From positions 1 to 64,000 of the forward strand of contig JAILLW010000017.1 of NCBI GenBank assembly GCA_024692955.1: a stretch of 64,000 nt of DNA. The letters are read 5' to 3'. The notes below the pieces were generated by a model, which saw only the letters and a list, made by a program, of their open reading frames with translations, was not told the origin of the DNA and searched no databases. The stretch is from Lachnospiraceae bacterium (lineage in GTDB: Bacteria > Bacillota > Clostridia > Lachnospirales > Lachnospiraceae). The translations under genes and the position numbers were made by a program. How positions within the stretch are numbered: the stretch's first letter is position 1; every line of letters starts with the position of its first letter. Shown here piece after piece: positions 9,145 through 18,096 of the stretch.

Positions 9145-10998
9145 GTGAAAAGGAAGGATACGAGGTGCCGGATGAAAAGAAAGATCCCCGGGAAGATCCC
9201 GAAAGAACTCTCATTCGACTGTTTTGATGACGGATCCCTGCTGTACGGAAAAGAAAAGAACCGGCTGCCCGCCATGGGCTGGAACAGCTGGAATGCCTTC
9301 GGAAGCGGAAATACGGAAGAGCTTACAAAGGCCATGGCAGACCGGATATGCGCTCTCGGGCTAAAGGAGCTCGGGTACCGTTATGTGGTGCTGGATGACG
9401 GCTGCTACAGGCCGGAGCGGGTGAACGGGCGGCTTTCGAATGATGAAGCGAAATTCCCCGGCGGATTCCGCGCTCTGTCCGATCATCTTCATAAGATGGG
9501 TCTCCTTTTCGGAATGTATAATGATGTCGGAACAAGGCTCTGCGCCGGCGCGGAAGTCGGAACCTGCGGTCATGAGAAGGAGGACGCGAAAACCTATATC
9601 GAATGGGGCGTGGACTTCCTTAAGGTGGACAACTGCTATTATCCCTACGATAATGCGACCTTTTCGGACCCCGAAAACGCCCGGTTCGTCTTCGCGCCGA
9701 ACATCCGGTCCGTAAGGATCGAAAGCGGAAGGAAGCCGAACGGGAGGAACGTGACAGTCCTGAAAGCCGCGGACGGCGTACTTACCGGACCCTCAGCCCG
9801 GATCACGAAGGAGGGATATGCCACCGGGATCGGAACCTTTGACGGAACGGGACCGAAGCATTCCCCCGTGGGAGTAAGAAGCAGCGAACTTATCTTCGAA
9901 ACGGATTCGCCGGAGGACAGGGATGCTTTTCTTTCGGTTGAATATGCCACGGGAAAGAGGGAGAGAGTCGGGCAATGGCTTCAGATCGCGGTAAATGACG
10001 GGATCGTATTCGACGGTCTGCTTGATCCGACGGACAGCGAGACTTCCTTTGTCTTCGGCGGGCAGGTAAAGATAAGCCTTCGCAGGGGAAGGAACAGGAT
10101 CAGGCTCATGAACCACCGGCGGCAGGAAAACACCCTGAAATCCTATGCCACGTTGCTGAAATATCTGAAGCGGGAGGCGCCGGATAAGGACATCGTTTAT
10201 TCCGCCTGCGAATGGGGAAAGACGCAGCCGCAGAACTGGGCGAAAAAGGTCTGCGACTCCTGGAGGATCCTCAATGATATCACCTTCCGCGTGGGAAAGG
10301 ACGGGGATCCGGGACACGGAGACTGGGACGGAGACTATACCTGCTCCGTGACTTCACAGTATAATAAAGCCGTGATCATGGACGGATTCGCGGGGCTCGG
10401 CAAGGGCTGGAACGACCCGGATATGCTGATGATCGGGATGGAGGGGCTGACCCTCGAACAGAACCGGACGCATATGGTCATGTGGTGCATGATGAACGCG
10501 CCGCTTATGCTGGGGCTCGACCTTCGACGGGTGAAAAAGGGCGATGATCTATACCGGATCATTGCCGACAGGGAACTGATAAAGATCAATCAGGATCCCC
10601 TTGGCATTCAGGCTAAGAGAGTCTTTTCCTCTCTTGCGAAACAACGTCCCGACCGCACCTACATCCGCGATACCGACCGGGTGGACATTCTGGCGAAACC
10701 TCTTTCGGGCGGGAGATTCGCGATAAGCTTCATCAATCTCGGAAAAAAGAAACGGAAAGGGCGTTATTCCGTTGACGTCATTACCCTGAAGAAGTATTTT
10801 AAGGAGTTTATGTCTGAAGATTTCGCCCGTGCAAAGGACGGAACAGGATATGATATCCTGGATGTCCGGACCGGGAAAAAGGAGCTTTCGAAAGAAGGAG
10901 TGTTTTCCGTAAGGGAACTTTCCGCCTGCGGAAACGTTACGATGATCGTGACCCCCGCCGGACAGGAGAAAGTGCCGGCGCCGCGGAAAAAGAGATGA
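9145..10998 (+). CDS. Glycoside hydrolase family 27 (alpha-galactosidase-like) with inserted beta-rich module
   Basis: MGWNSWNAFG, YVVLDDGCY, DFLKVDNCYY, WNDPDMLMIGM motifs; alternative start ATG 9172. Confidence 0.88.
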   Translation: MKRKDTRCRMKRKIPGKIPKELSFDCFDDGSLLYGKEKNRLPAMGWNSWNAFGSGNTEELTKAMADRICALGLKELGYRYVVLDDGCYRPERVNGRLSNDEAKFPGGFRALSDHLHKMGLLFGMYNDVGTRLCAGAEVGTCGHEKEDAKTYIEWGVDFLKVDNCYYPYDNATFSDPENARFVFAPNIRSVRIESGRKPNGRNVTVLKAADGVLTGPSARITKEGYATGIGTFDGTGPKHSPVGVRSSELIFETDSPEDRDAFLSVEYATGKRERVGQWLQIAVNDGIVFDGLLDPTDSETSFVFGGQVKISLRRGRNRIRLMNHRRQENTLKSYATLLKYLKREAPDKDIVYSACEWGKTQPQNWAKKVCDSWRILNDITFRVGKDGDPGHGDWDGDYTCSVTSQYNKAVIMDGFAGLGKGWNDPDMLMIGMEGLTLEQNRTHMVMWCMMNAPLMLGLDLRRVKKGDDLYRIIADRELIKINQDPLGIQAKRVFSSLAKQRPDRTYIRDTDRVDILAKPLSGGRFAISFINLGKKKRKGRYSVDVITLKKYFKEFMSEDFARAKDGTGYDILDVRTGKKELSKEGVFSVRELSACGNVTMIVTPAGQEKVPAPRKKR

Positions 10999-11414
10999 CC
11001 GTCGAAGACTTTGCCGAAAAGCTGATCGGCATTGCCGCCGATATGTCCCGGGAGGATACCGGCGCGGCAGACCCGAAGCGGAAGCAGCCTTTTTCGGAAG
11101 AACGGGCAGAGGCTTTCATCCGGGAACTTGGGAGTATGTATTCCGAAAGGGAAATGCGTTCGGAGTTTTCCCGGAAGCAGGCGGCGAGGATCCTCCATGT
11201 TTTTTTCCTTAAGGTGCTTGACTGGCAGGATGAGGACTGGGGGGAATGCAGCTCCCTGCGGGATATCTATGACTGCAGGATCTGCGCGAATGCCATCGCC
11301 CAGGTATGCGTAAAGGGAATCATGCATCCGGTCAAAAGAACAGAGTTCGGGATCGCTCCGATCCTTTCCGGTGAGGAGGCGGAAGAGATCTTTCGGCGGA
11401 TCCGGGAGATCTGA
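10995..11414 (+). CDS. Hypothetical protein with SLH-like C-terminal segment
   Basis: ATGA overlap with the GH27 gene; C-term LRDIYDCRICANAIAQVCVKGIMHPVKRTEFGIAPILSGEEAEEIFRRI roughly follows the SLH pattern; no signal peptide. Confidence 0.6.
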   Translation: MTVEDFAEKLIGIAADMSREDTGAADPKRKQPFSEERAEAFIRELGSMYSEREMRSEFSRKQAARILHVFFLKVLDWQDEDWGECSSLRDIYDCRICANAIAQVCVKGIMHPVKRTEFGIAPILSGEEAEEIFRRIREI

Positions 11415-11440
11415 AATGTAAAACAGGGAAAGGGAGAAAA

Positions 11441-12565
11441 ATGGAAAAATCAAAAGTTTATTTTACGGATTTCAGGACAGTTCTCGGAGTGAGCCTTACA
11501 GCCAAGCTTCAGAAGCTGATCCGGAAAGCGGGGATCGGCTCCATTGACATGAAAGGCAAGTTCGTCGCGATCAAGATGCATTTCGGCGAACTCGGAAATC
11601 TGGCCTACCTCAGGCCGAACTACGCAAAGGCGGTGGCGGATGTCATCAAGGAGAACGGCGGGATCCCGTTCCTCACGGACTGCAATACCCTCTATCCCGG
11701 GAGCCGCAAGCATGCGCTGGAGCATCTTGACTGCGCGAATATCAACGGGTTCAACACCGTGACCACGGGATGTCAGATCCTGATCGCGGACGGACTTCGC
11801 GGGACCGATGACATAGCGGTTCCGGTGCCCAACGGGGAATACTGTAAGGAAGCATATATCGGACGTGCAGTGATGGATGCGGATATCGTGATCTCCCTCA
11901 ATCATTTCAAAGGGCATGAGCAGGCCGGTTTCGGCGGCGCGATCAAGAATATCGGGATGGGCTGCGGGAGCCGTGCCGGGAAAATGCAGCAGCATAATTC
12001 CGGGCATCCCCATGTGATCAGCGAACGCTGCAGAGGCTGCAGACGCTGCGCAAGGGAATGCGGTTCGGATGCCATCATCTACGAGAACGGCAAGGCTTAT
12101 ATCGATACCGAAAAATGCAAGGGCTGCGGCCGCTGCATCGGTGCCTGCGCCTTTGACGCCATACAGAACGACAACTGGAACGCGCCCCAGCTTCTGGGGA
12201 AAAAGATGGCGGAATATACCGCCGCGGTCATCAGCGGGCGTCCGTCGTTCCATATCAGTCTGATCACCGACGTTTCCCCGAACTGTGACTGCCACGGAGA
12301 GAACGACGCCCCGATCCTTCCGGATATCGGAATGCTGGCCTCCTTTGATCCCGTTGCGCTGGATCAGGCCTGCGTGGATCTCTGCCAGAAGGCGGAGCCG
12401 ATAAGGAACAGCCAGCTGGGAGACAATATGGCGAGCGAGCATTTCCATGATCACGGAAACGTATGGCAGAACAGCAATCCGAACGTCTCCTGGAAGGAAA
12501 CCCTTGAACACGCGGAAAAGATCGGTGTCGGCACCAGGGAATACGAAATGGAGATCATGAAGTAA
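11441..12565 (+). CDS. DUF362 domain-containing protein with two 4Fe-4S motifs
   Basis: CRGCRRCARECG and CKGCGRCIGACAFDA ferredoxin motifs within a DUF362-type protein (GIPFLTDCNTLYPGSRKHALEH). Confidence 0.88.
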   Translation: MEKSKVYFTDFRTVLGVSLTAKLQKLIRKAGIGSIDMKGKFVAIKMHFGELGNLAYLRPNYAKAVADVIKENGGIPFLTDCNTLYPGSRKHALEHLDCANINGFNTVTTGCQILIADGLRGTDDIAVPVPNGEYCKEAYIGRAVMDADIVISLNHFKGHEQAGFGGAIKNIGMGCGSRAGKMQQHNSGHPHVISERCRGCRRCARECGSDAIIYENGKAYIDTEKCKGCGRCIGACAFDAIQNDNWNAPQLLGKKMAEYTAAVISGRPSFHISLITDVSPNCDCHGENDAPILPDIGMLASFDPVALDQACVDLCQKAEPIRNSQLGDNMASEHFHDHGNVWQNSNPNVSWKETLEHAEKIGVGTREYEMEIMK

Positions 12566-12583
12566 TCAACGGGGGTGAGAGAT

Positions 12584-14299
12584 ATGGCATGGTATGACGA
12601 AGCGGTCTTTTATCATATTTATCCTCTCGGAATGACCGGTGCGCCGAAGACAAATGATTACGGGAAACCGGTTCACAGGCTGAATACCCTGATCCCGTGG
12701 ATCGGGCATCTGAAGGACCTCGGCTTTACGGGGCTTTACATCGGACCTCTTTTTGAGTCGGTGGGTCACGGCTATGAGACGACGGATTATAAAAAGCTTG
12801 ATTCCCGCCTCGGGACCAATGAGGATCTGACCGCTTTTGTGAAAGAATGCCATAAGAACGGGATCCGCGTAATCCTGGACGGTGTGTTCAATCATACCGG
12901 AAGAGACTTTTTCGCTTTCCGGGATCTGAAGGAACATCGTGAGAATTCCCCGTACAGAGACTGGTATTCCGGAATCTGGTTCGGCGGAAACAACGAATAC
13001 AACGACGGCTTTTCCTATGAGAACTGGGGCGGCTATAACCTGCTTGTGAAGCTGAATCAGAAGAATCCCGCGGTACGGGATTATATCTGCGATGTGGTCC
13101 GTTTCTGGGTAAAGGAATTCGACATCGACGGCTTAAGACTCGATGCCGCCGATGTGCTCGACTTTGACTTCATGAAGGCACTGAGACATACCGCGGATGA
13201 GGTCAAACAGGATTTCTGGCTGATGGGCGAGGTGATCCACGGGGATTATTCCCGCTGGGCCAATGACCGCACGCTTCACAGCGTGACGAATTACGCGCTT
13301 CACAAGGCTTTCTACAGCGGGCACAACGATCATAACTATTTCGAGATCGCACATACGGTAAAAAGGACTCTGGATATGCTGCCCGGAGAGATCCGTCTCT
13401 ATAATTTCGTCGACAATCATGATGTGGAACGGATCTATACGAAACTGAACAACAAGGCGAACTACATGCCGGTGCATATTCTGCTCTATACCCTGCCCGG
13501 GATCCCGTCTGTCTATTACGGGAGCGAATTCGGGATCGAGGGAAGAAAGGAGCGGGGGTCCGACGATTCCCTTCGCCCGTATCTTGAGATCGGAAAATAT
13601 CTGAAAGAATCCGGAGAAAACCCGCACGCGATACTGATCGGAAGGCTCGGAAAGATCCGTGCCTCCTTCCGGGATCTTTCCTATTCCGGATACGAACAGC
13701 TTCTGCTTACCAACGGACAGTATGCCTTTTCCCGCGGGCGCCTGATCATTGCCGTGAACAATGAAGACCATGAGGCCTGGGTGAATGTTCCCGCAAGAGC
13801 GGAAACCTACACCGGGCTTATCGGAGGCTCGACCCTGAAGGCGGAAGGCGGGCGCCTGAACATAAGGCTCGGCGCAAACTCCGGGGAGATTTTCGCGGAG
13901 GGCGGCATTGCGGCGGATGAAGCCCTGACGGATGCCGGGGCCGGCGCTGAGAGGGATGCGGCGGATGATGCGGAAACGCCGGGTAAGACCGGGAATGAGG
14001 TTCCGAAGGAGGAGGCTTCCGAAGGAGCAGCAGATACGGCCGTCGGTGTCAGGGATGCCGGGGTTAGTGACGGTAAGGCGGCGGAGGAGACTCACAACGA
14101 AGCAGTTACCGAAAGGCCGGTGGAGGATAACATCGTGATCCCGGACATTCCTTATGAGGAGATGACCGTGGAACAGCTTCAGGCCGTGATCCTTCGGAAA
14201 CTTGCATCGAACGGACCGGTGACGGACCGGATGCGAAAGGACGTGGAAGAGAATATCTGGAAGAATTCTCTGGTGAACTGGGCAAAGAGTTTCAGATGA
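12584..14299 (+). CDS. GH13 alpha-amylase family protein with long low-complexity C-terminal extension
   Basis: VILDGVFNHTG, GLRLDAADVL, LMGEV, NFVDNHDVERI motifs; Ala/Glu/Asp-rich linker then a short C-terminal helix-rich tail. Confidence 0.88.
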   Translation: MAWYDEAVFYHIYPLGMTGAPKTNDYGKPVHRLNTLIPWIGHLKDLGFTGLYIGPLFESVGHGYETTDYKKLDSRLGTNEDLTAFVKECHKNGIRVILDGVFNHTGRDFFAFRDLKEHRENSPYRDWYSGIWFGGNNEYNDGFSYENWGGYNLLVKLNQKNPAVRDYICDVVRFWVKEFDIDGLRLDAADVLDFDFMKALRHTADEVKQDFWLMGEVIHGDYSRWANDRTLHSVTNYALHKAFYSGHNDHNYFEIAHTVKRTLDMLPGEIRLYNFVDNHDVERIYTKLNNKANYMPVHILLYTLPGIPSVYYGSEFGIEGRKERGSDDSLRPYLEIGKYLKESGENPHAILIGRLGKIRASFRDLSYSGYEQLLLTNGQYAFSRGRLIIAVNNEDHEAWVNVPARAETYTGLIGGSTLKAEGGRLNIRLGANSGEIFAEGGIAADEALTDAGAGAERDAADDAETPGKTGNEVPKEEASEGAADTAVGVRDAGVSDGKAAEETHNEAVTERPVEDNIVIPDIPYEEMTVEQLQAVILRKLASNGPVTDRMRKDVEENIWKNSLVNWAKSFR

Positions 14300-14308
14300 C
14301 CGGAAAAC

Positions 14309-16561
14309 TCAGATGATCTTTTCTTTCGGAATAAAGCGGAGCAGGGATTTTTCCAGATCCGCTCCGAGAACGGGCTTTGTCAGATAATCGGCAAAGCCTT
14401 CTTTTTTGTATTCCTCCGCGGCACCGCTGATCGCGTTGGCCGTGAGCATTATGACAGGTGTGTCGGTATTCATTCCCTCCGCCCTGATCTCGCGGAAGGT
14501 TTCCACTCCGTCTTTATGAGGCATTCTGTGGTCGAGAAGGACCACGTCGTACTTATGCCGGGCGCAGAGTTCAACGGCTTCTTCCCCGCCGGTGGCCTGG
14601 GTTACCCTGACCAGAGTGGGGCGAAGGAGCCCGACGATGACCTTGAGATTCATCGGAACATCATCTACCACAAGAACACTGGCGGTAGGGGCTTTGAAGC
14701 GCTCATGGTACTCTTCGATCACCTGCGGCTTTCTGAGATTAAAGCGGCCGGCAGGCGAAGGATCCGTAACGCTCTGCGGAATGATGATCCGGAAGGTGCT
14801 GCCTTTTCCGGGAGTGCTGTCCACCTGGATCCGGCCGCGCATCAGAGACACGAGTTCCTTTGTGATCGCCAGTCCGAGCCCCGTGCCCTGGATGTTCGCC
14901 GTCTGCTTCTCGTTTACTCTGCGGAAAGGATCAAAGAGAAGGGAAAGATCCTCTTTGGCGATCCCGATCCCGGTGTCCGAGACCACGAATACCGTTTCGA
15001 CCGCTTTGTGCTCAACGGGACCGCAGCTCATACGGATCGTGACGCCGCCCTCGTTCGTATACTTGATCGCGTTGGAGATGATATTGAAAAGGACCTGACG
15101 GATGTGCTGCCGGTCGCCGTTTAATCCCGCGGGAAGATCCTCATTGCAGACTACCGTGATATACAGATCCTTCGCATGCGCCATCTGCTCGAAATAGCTG
15201 TAGCAGTCCCGAAGCAGGTCATGGGGCGAGTAATCCTCATTGATGATATCCATACGGCTGGCTTCGATCTTGGAAAAGTCCAGGATATCGTTGATGAGAC
15301 CTAAAAGAGCGTCTCCGGAATCCCGGATCCCTTCGGCATATTCGCGAAGCTGAGGATCCTCGGTGGAGCGGAGGATCAGCTCGTTAAGACCGAGCACGGA
15401 GTTAAGAGGCGTCCGGATCTCGTGGGACATACTGGCAAGGAACGCGCTCTTTGCCTGATTGGCTCTGTCCGCGTTGATCTTTGCCTCATTGATCTCCTTC
15501 AGATAGGAGTAGGTTTCCGTCATATCCTCGATCAGAAAATAGGAGCCGATAGGCCGTCCTTTCTTTTCGGAAAGCTTGTTGTAGCGGATCCGGTAATGCT
15601 CCGCCCGGTCGGTCTCACGGGTATAATTGACGGTACCGTAAGGCTCTCCGTCGGATTTCAGGGAACGAAGAACGGAGGCGGCGGGTTCCACATCGAAACT
15701 GAAGAATTCCTCATTGATCCCGAAACGGTTCTTTGCGAAAGCATTTGCGTAGATGCAGTGGTTCGAAATGTCAAAAAGGATCAGTCCTTCATTCATATCA
15801 TCCACGGCATGTCCGATGGAGATCATCATCAGATTCCGGGGGACAAAGACTTTGATACAGAAATAGATCAGAGTGCCCGCCACTGCATAGAAAATGACGG
15901 AGGCATCAAGCACCAGAGACAATGCCATATAGGCTACGTTCAAAAGAATGACAAATACGAGTACGGACAGCATGATCACATATTTCGCACGATATATGCT
16001 GTAACTCTTTTTGATGCGATACAGGATAAAGAAGAGAGCTGTCAGGAGCGTGATGTAATCGATGGCCAGATGGACGTAATAGGCCGGGCGGAACGCGGTC
16101 TGATAGAAGATGATATCCGTAAAAAGGCTCTTTTCGTAGATCCGGAAATGGTGTCCGAACATGAAATTCATAAGGATCGACAGGGAATCCCCGCACATAA
16201 CGAGAGCAAGGGGAACGGAAAGCCTCTTCAGCATCCTTTCATGCTCGGTATACATCATGCAGAAACCCCAGAGGAAAAAGATGATCCAGTCGATGGAGGC
16301 AAAGTAGAAGCAGTAGGAAAGAGCCGCCATCGTCTCATTGACGGAAAGAGCAATAAAAATATTGGCGATGATTGCCAGAACTCCCGCGGCCAGGGTATTT
16401 CTCAGCCATTTTCCGTAGGCTTCGCGGATCTTCCCTGTGGCGCGGAACGTTATCAGTATATCGGCGACTGCCAGGCAGTCAATGATCACATAGATTATCT
16501 TTGTATACATTACGGACTCCGTTAATTTGAAATCACAATCCATTATACAGGAAATCCGCAA
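14309..16561 (-). CDS. Hybrid sensor histidine kinase (7TM-like N-term, PAS-like, HisKA, HATPase, REC)
   Basis: MSHEIRTPLNSVLGL, N-box NAIKYTNEGG, DTGIGI, GTGLGLAI, C-terminal VLVVDDVPMN...VVLLDHRMPHKDG; true start may be 16510. Confidence 0.92.
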   Translation of the reverse strand: MRISCIMDCDFKLTESVMYTKIIYVIIDCLAVADILITFRATGKIREAYGKWLRNTLAAGVLAIIANIFIALSVNETMAALSYCFYFASIDWIIFFLWGFCMMYTEHERMLKRLSVPLALVMCGDSLSILMNFMFGHHFRIYEKSLFTDIIFYQTAFRPAYYVHLAIDYITLLTALFFILYRIKKSYSIYRAKYVIMLSVLVFVILLNVAYMALSLVLDASVIFYAVAGTLIYFCIKVFVPRNLMMISIGHAVDDMNEGLILFDISNHCIYANAFAKNRFGINEEFFSFDVEPAASVLRSLKSDGEPYGTVNYTRETDRAEHYRIRYNKLSEKKGRPIGSYFLIEDMTETYSYLKEINEAKINADRANQAKSAFLASMSHEIRTPLNSVLGLNELILRSTEDPQLREYAEGIRDSGDALLGLINDILDFSKIEASRMDIINEDYSPHDLLRDCYSYFEQMAHAKDLYITVVCNEDLPAGLNGDRQHIRQVLFNIISNAIKYTNEGGVTIRMSCGPVEHKAVETVFVVSDTGIGIAKEDLSLLFDPFRRVNEKQTANIQGTGLGLAITKELVSLMRGRIQVDSTPGKGSTFRIIIPQSVTDPSPAGRFNLRKPQVIEEYHERFKAPTASVLVVDDVPMNLKVIVGLLRPTLVRVTQATGGEEAVELCARHKYDVVLLDHRMPHKDGVETFREIRAEGMNTDTPVIMLTANAISGAAEEYKKEGFADYLTKPVLGADLEKSLLRFIPKEKII

Positions 16562-16663
16562 TTTGGGAAAGAAAACTCATTGCAAAAGGGGCGGGTTTTG
16601 TGCGAAGATAGATTCTGAAATCGGATTTTGATTCCGGAAGATAAAAGGCAGGAGGATAAACAA

Positions 16664-17647
16664 ATGGTAAATGAAAGACGGCCGGATGATATGGTCCGGA
16701 TCACGACACCGGAACTTGCTGATGCTTATATCGCAGAGCGGATCGAAGCATTGAAAAAGCAGATCGGGGACAGAAAGGTCCTGCTCGCCCTTTCGGGGGG
16801 CGTGGATTCCTCGGTGGTTGCGGCGATGCTCATCAAAGCGGTGGGCGATCAGCTTGTCTGCGTTCATGTAAATCACGGACTTTTGCGGAAGGGGGAACCC
16901 GAGCAGGTGATCGAAGTCTTCCGGAATCAGATGAAAGCGAATCTGATCTATGTGGATGCCACGGACCGTTTCCTTGACAAGCTTGCAGGGGTCACCGATC
17001 CGGAAAAGAAGCGCATGATCATCGGCGGCGAATTCATCGAGGTCTTCGCGGAAGAAGCGAAAAAGCTTTCCGGGATCGAATTCCTTGCCCAGGGCACGAT
17101 CTGGCCGGACATCCTCGAATCCGAGGCCGGGATCAAGGCACATCACAACGCCGGCGGACTGCCGGAGGATCTTCGGTTCGAACTGGTGGAACCCGTCAGG
17201 ATCCTCTTTAAAGACGAAGTCCGTGTAGTGGGCGAGCGTCTGGGCCTTCCCGCGAACATGGTCTATCGCCAGCCCTTCCCCGGTCCGGGCCTCGGCGTAC
17301 GCTGCCCGGGAGCGATCACCAGGGACAGACTTGAGGCAGTCAGAGAATCCGATGCGATCCTCCGTGAGGAATTCGCGAAGAACGGCCTTGAAGGAAAAGT
17401 ATGGCAGTACTTCACGGTAGTGCCCGATTTCAAATCCACCGGAGTCAGGGACGGCAAGCGCACCTTCGACTGGCCCTGCATCATCCGCGCGATCAATACC
17501 ACCGACGTTATGGAGGTAACGGTGGAGCATCTTTCCGATGAACTCATCGACCATCTGGTGAAGAGGATCATCACGGAAGTGCCGGGCATCAACCGCGTAC
17601 TCTTTGACTACACTCCGAAGCCCCCGGCCACGGTGGAATATGAGTGA
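16664..17647 (+). CDS. guaA: GMP synthase ATP-pyrophosphatase subunit (no glutaminase domain)
   Basis: LALSGGVDSSVVAAML P-loop, AQGTIWPDILES, FPGPGLGVR, C-terminal KPPATVEYE; ORF starts directly at the PPase domain; RBS AGGAGG before ATG 16664. Confidence 0.88.
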   Translation: MVNERRPDDMVRITTPELADAYIAERIEALKKQIGDRKVLLALSGGVDSSVVAAMLIKAVGDQLVCVHVNHGLLRKGEPEQVIEVFRNQMKANLIYVDATDRFLDKLAGVTDPEKKRMIIGGEFIEVFAEEAKKLSGIEFLAQGTIWPDILESEAGIKAHHNAGGLPEDLRFELVEPVRILFKDEVRVVGERLGLPANMVYRQPFPGPGLGVRCPGAITRDRLEAVRESDAILREEFAKNGLEGKVWQYFTVVPDFKSTGVRDGKRTFDWPCIIRAINTTDVMEVTVEHLSDELIDHLVKRIITEVPGINRVLFDYTPKPPATVEYE

Positions 17648-17677
17648 TAACGAGCCAGGCGCGAAAAGCCGATGACA

Positions 17678-17694
17678 CAGGCACGTAGTGCCTG
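17678..17694. repeat. Small perfect hairpin CAGGCAC-GTA-GTGCCTG
   Basis: 7-bp arms, 3-nt loop, just downstream of guaA. Confidence 0.6.
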
Positions 17695-17702
17695 CGCGGA
17701 AT

Positions 17703-17743
17703 AGAAAGAGCGTGCCCATGCTTGCATGAGGCACGCTCTTTCT
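17703..17743. terminator. Strong hairpin, possible terminator for guaA
   Basis: AGAAAGAGCGTGCC (17703-17716) / GGCACGCTCTTTCT (17730-17743), 14-bp perfect arms, loop also self-complementary (CATGC-TT-GCATG). Confidence 0.6.
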
Positions 17744-17836
17744 TTCCGGGAAAAGTACCGCGAAGCGGTGTGACATCGGATTTTCGGACATTTGGCGACA
17801 ACATACAGCGAGATGAAGCGAAGCGGAATCGAGCTG
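17720..17836. repeat. Direct repeat copy 1 (117 bp)
   Basis: GCTTGCATGAGGCACGCTCTTTC...GAATCGAGCTG; matches copy 2 with one visible mismatch (GTACCG vs GCACCG). Confidence 0.9.
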
Positions 17837-17851
17837 GCTGTTCTCAAGCTC

Positions 17852-17968
17852 GCTTGCATGAGGCACGCTCTTTCTTTCCGGGAAAAGCACCGCGAAGCGG
17901 TGTGACATCGGATTTTCGGACATTTGGCGACAACATACAGCGAGATGAAGCGAAGCGGAATCGAGCTG
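17852..17968. repeat. Direct repeat copy 2 (117 bp, offset 132 bp)
   Basis: Same sequence as 17720-17836; contains ACCGC-GAA-GCGGT hairpin. Confidence 0.9.
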
Positions 17969-18096
17969 CATGTTCCCAAAATCATCATTACTTCAATGCC
18001 CATTCCGATTCCGTTTGTGCCCAAATCATAGTATAATATAAATTGAGGTAGTTCATCGTCACAACGTCGATCAGTCAGCAAAAAAAGAGGAGGTCT

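Noticed and set aside
11450-12511. 353-aa minus-strand ORF
   Set aside because: Antisense to the DUF362/ferredoxin protein whose Cys motifs are intact.
15422-16525. 367-aa plus-strand ORF
   Set aside because: Antisense to the hybrid histidine kinase; no recognisable domain; composition typical of shadow ORFs in GC-rich genes.
17720-17968. Possible CRISPR array
   Set aside because: Only two 117-bp copies with a 15-bp gap; repeat too long, spacer too short, no cas genes.
16577-17971. 464-aa minus-strand ORF with repeated QLDSASLHLAVCCRQMSENPMSHRFAVLFPERKSVPHAS
   Set aside because: It is antisense to a clear guaA and extends through the 117-bp DNA repeat; the protein repeat is just the translated intergenic repeat.
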